Of a stretch of 20,309 bases of DNA, positions 19,120 to 20,309 are shown piece by piece. Numbering within the stretch: the first letter of the stretch is position 1; every line of letters starts with the position of its first letter. The notes under the pieces were generated by a model, which was not told the DNA's origin, did no database searches, and was given only the letters and a program-made list of their open reading frames with translations. Source of the DNA: a virus; the IMG/VR virus record IMGVR_UViG_3300036832_000370, positions 1 to 20,309 of that record, one strand, 5' to 3'. The position numbers were made by a program, and so were the translations under genes.

Positions 19120-20024
19120 ACGCGATCGCACCTGTCGCCATGGGCTTCGGCGAGATCGAGCGGCTGGCCGTGTCGATTGCGAAAAGCGGGCTTTTCGGGA
19201 TGAAGACGCCCGAGCAGGCGATAGCACTGATGGCGATCGCGCAGGCCGAGGGCCGCCACCCGGCGCTGGCGGCTCGGGACTATGACGTGATTCAGGGCAA
19301 GCCCTCAAAACGAGCCGAGGCGATGCAGCGGGACTTCCTGCAGGCGGGCGGAAAAATCGAGTGGCACGCGCTCGACGACACCCTTGCCGACGCGACGTTT
19401 TCGCACCCGCAGGGCGGGACTGTCCGCATCACATGGGACATGAAACGCGGCAACGTGGCTGGCCTCGCCGGGAAAGAGAACTGGAAGAAATTCCCGCGCC
19501 AGATGCTGCGCAGCCGCACCATCAGCGAGGGCGTGCGCACCATCTGGCCGATGGCGACTTCAGGCATGTATGTCCAGGAGGAAGTCGCCGACATGCCGCC
19601 CCACGTCGCGCCCGAGGCGCGCTACACGCACGACGGTCCGACGATCGAGCACGAGCCACCCCCGACGCCGACGCCGCCGCCACAAGAGTCCACACCCCCG
19701 AAGCGGACCTGGGCCGTGCTGCTCGACGAGATCGAGGTGCGGTTCCGTGACGCCGCCACGGCCGAGGCGGTAGATGCGCTGATCGCGAGCGACGAGGTGC
19801 AGAAGGCCATGGACGGGGCCAGGAACGGCGCCCAGACGCGGCTCACGAGCATCATCAAGGCGGCGGTGGACAGGACGTCACGCGAGCAGCGTGCCTCTGG
19901 CACGACGCCGCCAGCGCCGACCCCGCCCCCAGCCCCCGCCATCGACGACGGTTGGCCGTCCCTCGACGACCTCGACCGCGACCTCGCTCCCCAGGGGGCG
20001 CCTGTTCCGGAGGCTGTCCCATGA
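19116..20024 (+). CDS. RecT-like single-strand annealing protein (302 aa)
   Basis: ATG 19116 (MNAIAPVAMGFGEIERLAVS) overlaps the previous stop; a frame reaching back to 18801 overlaps two coupled genes and is not used. The core (about residues 10-160) shows the pattern of RecT-type phage recombinases: KTPEQAIALMAIAQAEGRHP (30-49), ARDYDVIQGKPSKRAEAM (53-70), FLQAGGKIEWHALDD, TFSHPQGGTVRITWDMKR (94-111) and FPRQMLRSRTISEGVRT (126-142). A Pro/Thr-rich linker (about 180-200) leads to a helical C-terminal region and an acidic, Pro-rich tail. These proteins anneal homologous single strands. A partner exonuclease is not in view; the next gene is cut by the edge. Function is inferred by pattern. Confidence 0.8.
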   Translation: MNAIAPVAMGFGEIERLAVSIAKSGLFGMKTPEQAIALMAIAQAEGRHPALAARDYDVIQGKPSKRAEAMQRDFLQAGGKIEWHALDDTLADATFSHPQGGTVRITWDMKRGNVAGLAGKENWKKFPRQMLRSRTISEGVRTIWPMATSGMYVQEEVADMPPHVAPEARYTHDGPTIEHEPPPTPTPPPQESTPPKRTWAVLLDEIEVRFRDAATAEAVDALIASDEVQKAMDGARNGAQTRLTSIIKAAVDRTSREQRASGTTPPAPTPPPAPAIDDGWPSLDDLDRDLAPQGAPVPEAVP

Positions 20025-20284
20025 CCAAGATCGTATCGCTGCGCGTTGAGTTCGCGGTCGACGACGACGTCACGCTCGCCGTGGCGAAACCAGTCCTGGC
20101 GGCGATCCTGGCCGAGCAGGCCACCCAGCACGTCCGCGTCGATGAGGGCGAGACTGCGCGCATTCATTGGGGCACCGCCGAGATCCGCCAGGGTCCGGAG
20201 CAGCGTCCCCCCGGCAGGCGCCAGGCGCGCCGCCTGACGCGGCTGCAGGCCGTCGGGGAACTCATGCCGGAGGCGGGGGAATGA
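20021..20284 (+). CDS. Hypothetical protein after the RecT-like gene (87 aa)
   Basis: ATG 20021 overlaps the previous stop, and its TGA overlaps the next ATG. The N-terminus is strand-rich (MTKIVSLRVEFAVDDDVTLA), followed by a helix (AKPVLAAILAEQATQHV) and an Arg/Gln-rich C-terminus (GPEQRPPGRRQARRLTRLQA). No family is recognised. It is firmly embedded in the coupled early operon and may assist recombination or be one of the many short early proteins of unknown role. Confidence 0.78.
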   Translation: MTKIVSLRVEFAVDDDVTLAVAKPVLAAILAEQATQHVRVDEGETARIHWGTAEIRQGPEQRPPGRRQARRLTRLQAVGELMPEAGE

Positions 20285-20309
20285 ACGCCGACGTGTTTCT
20301 CGCGATCCC
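20281..20309 (+). CDS. Start of the next gene, cut by the right edge
   Basis: ATG 20281 overlaps the previous stop in ATGA. Nine complete codons are visible (MNADVFLAI) before the window ends. Too little remains to suggest a function. The tight overlap continues the pattern of the operon, so it is most probably a true gene start. Confidence 0.65.

Overview
This window is part of a temperate tailed phage genome or prophage, very GC-rich. The proteins look most like those of alphaproteobacterial phages. This rests on recalled family patterns, not on a search. The set of virion genes fits a podovirus-like phage: terminase, a P22-type portal, a scaffold-like protein, an N4-gp56-type capsid and a connector-like protein. 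No integrase, tail, lysis or tRNA gene was recognised in the window.

Layout. A divergent immunity region at about 17.2-17.8 kb splits the window. A short XRE repressor (17325-17684, +) faces a Cro-like HTH gene (16997-17197, -). To its right runs a tightly coupled early operon (17812 to the end): two zinc-ribbon proteins, a Gp157-like protein, a RecT-like annealing protein and small genes. To its left runs a long minus-strand cluster. It starts with Cro, a VRR-NUC nuclease, an unknown protein, a ParB-domain protein and another unknown. After a terminator-like hairpin come an unknown gene, a RepA/AAA_25-type helicase, a 150-bp symmetrical repeat locus (candidate origin or centromere), a zinc-binding protein and a DUF5681-like protein. 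A cassette of three plus-strand genes (11047-11765) interrupts it. The minus strand then resumes as a packaging and head block: a small gene, the large terminase, three small genes, portal, ADP-ribosyltransferase-like protein, scaffold-like protein, a small hypothetical gene, capsid, HNH endonuclease, two small genes and a connector-like gene cut by the left edge.

Main discoveries. (1) The major capsid gene is split by a 277-nt group I intron (2010-2286, - strand). The continuous frame stops early, but the missing conserved C-terminus lies at 1873-2009. Joining T2287 to A2009 restores one 366-codon frame, and the predicted P1 and P10 guide pairings agree with that junction. (2) An HNH endonuclease gene lies directly after exon 2, outside the intron, an arrangement that recalls collaborative homing. 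(3) The leftward and rightward early promoters have the same design: a -35 box, 2 nt, then a 21-bp palindrome (8-5-8) whose last six bases are the -10 box. Related sites lie before the repressor gene and at 14.37 kb. (4) The repeat locus at 12490-12638 has nested symmetry A-B-C-C'-B'-C-A.

How it works together (inference). The repressor would silence both early promoters through the shared palindromes. The leftward operon would then supply replication (helicase, ParB-like protein, candidate origin) followed by packaging and head genes, and the rightward operon would supply recombination functions. At eighteen gene junctions the stop and start codons overlap by 4 bp (ATGA or GTGA), which suggests extensive translational coupling and fixes most start codons.
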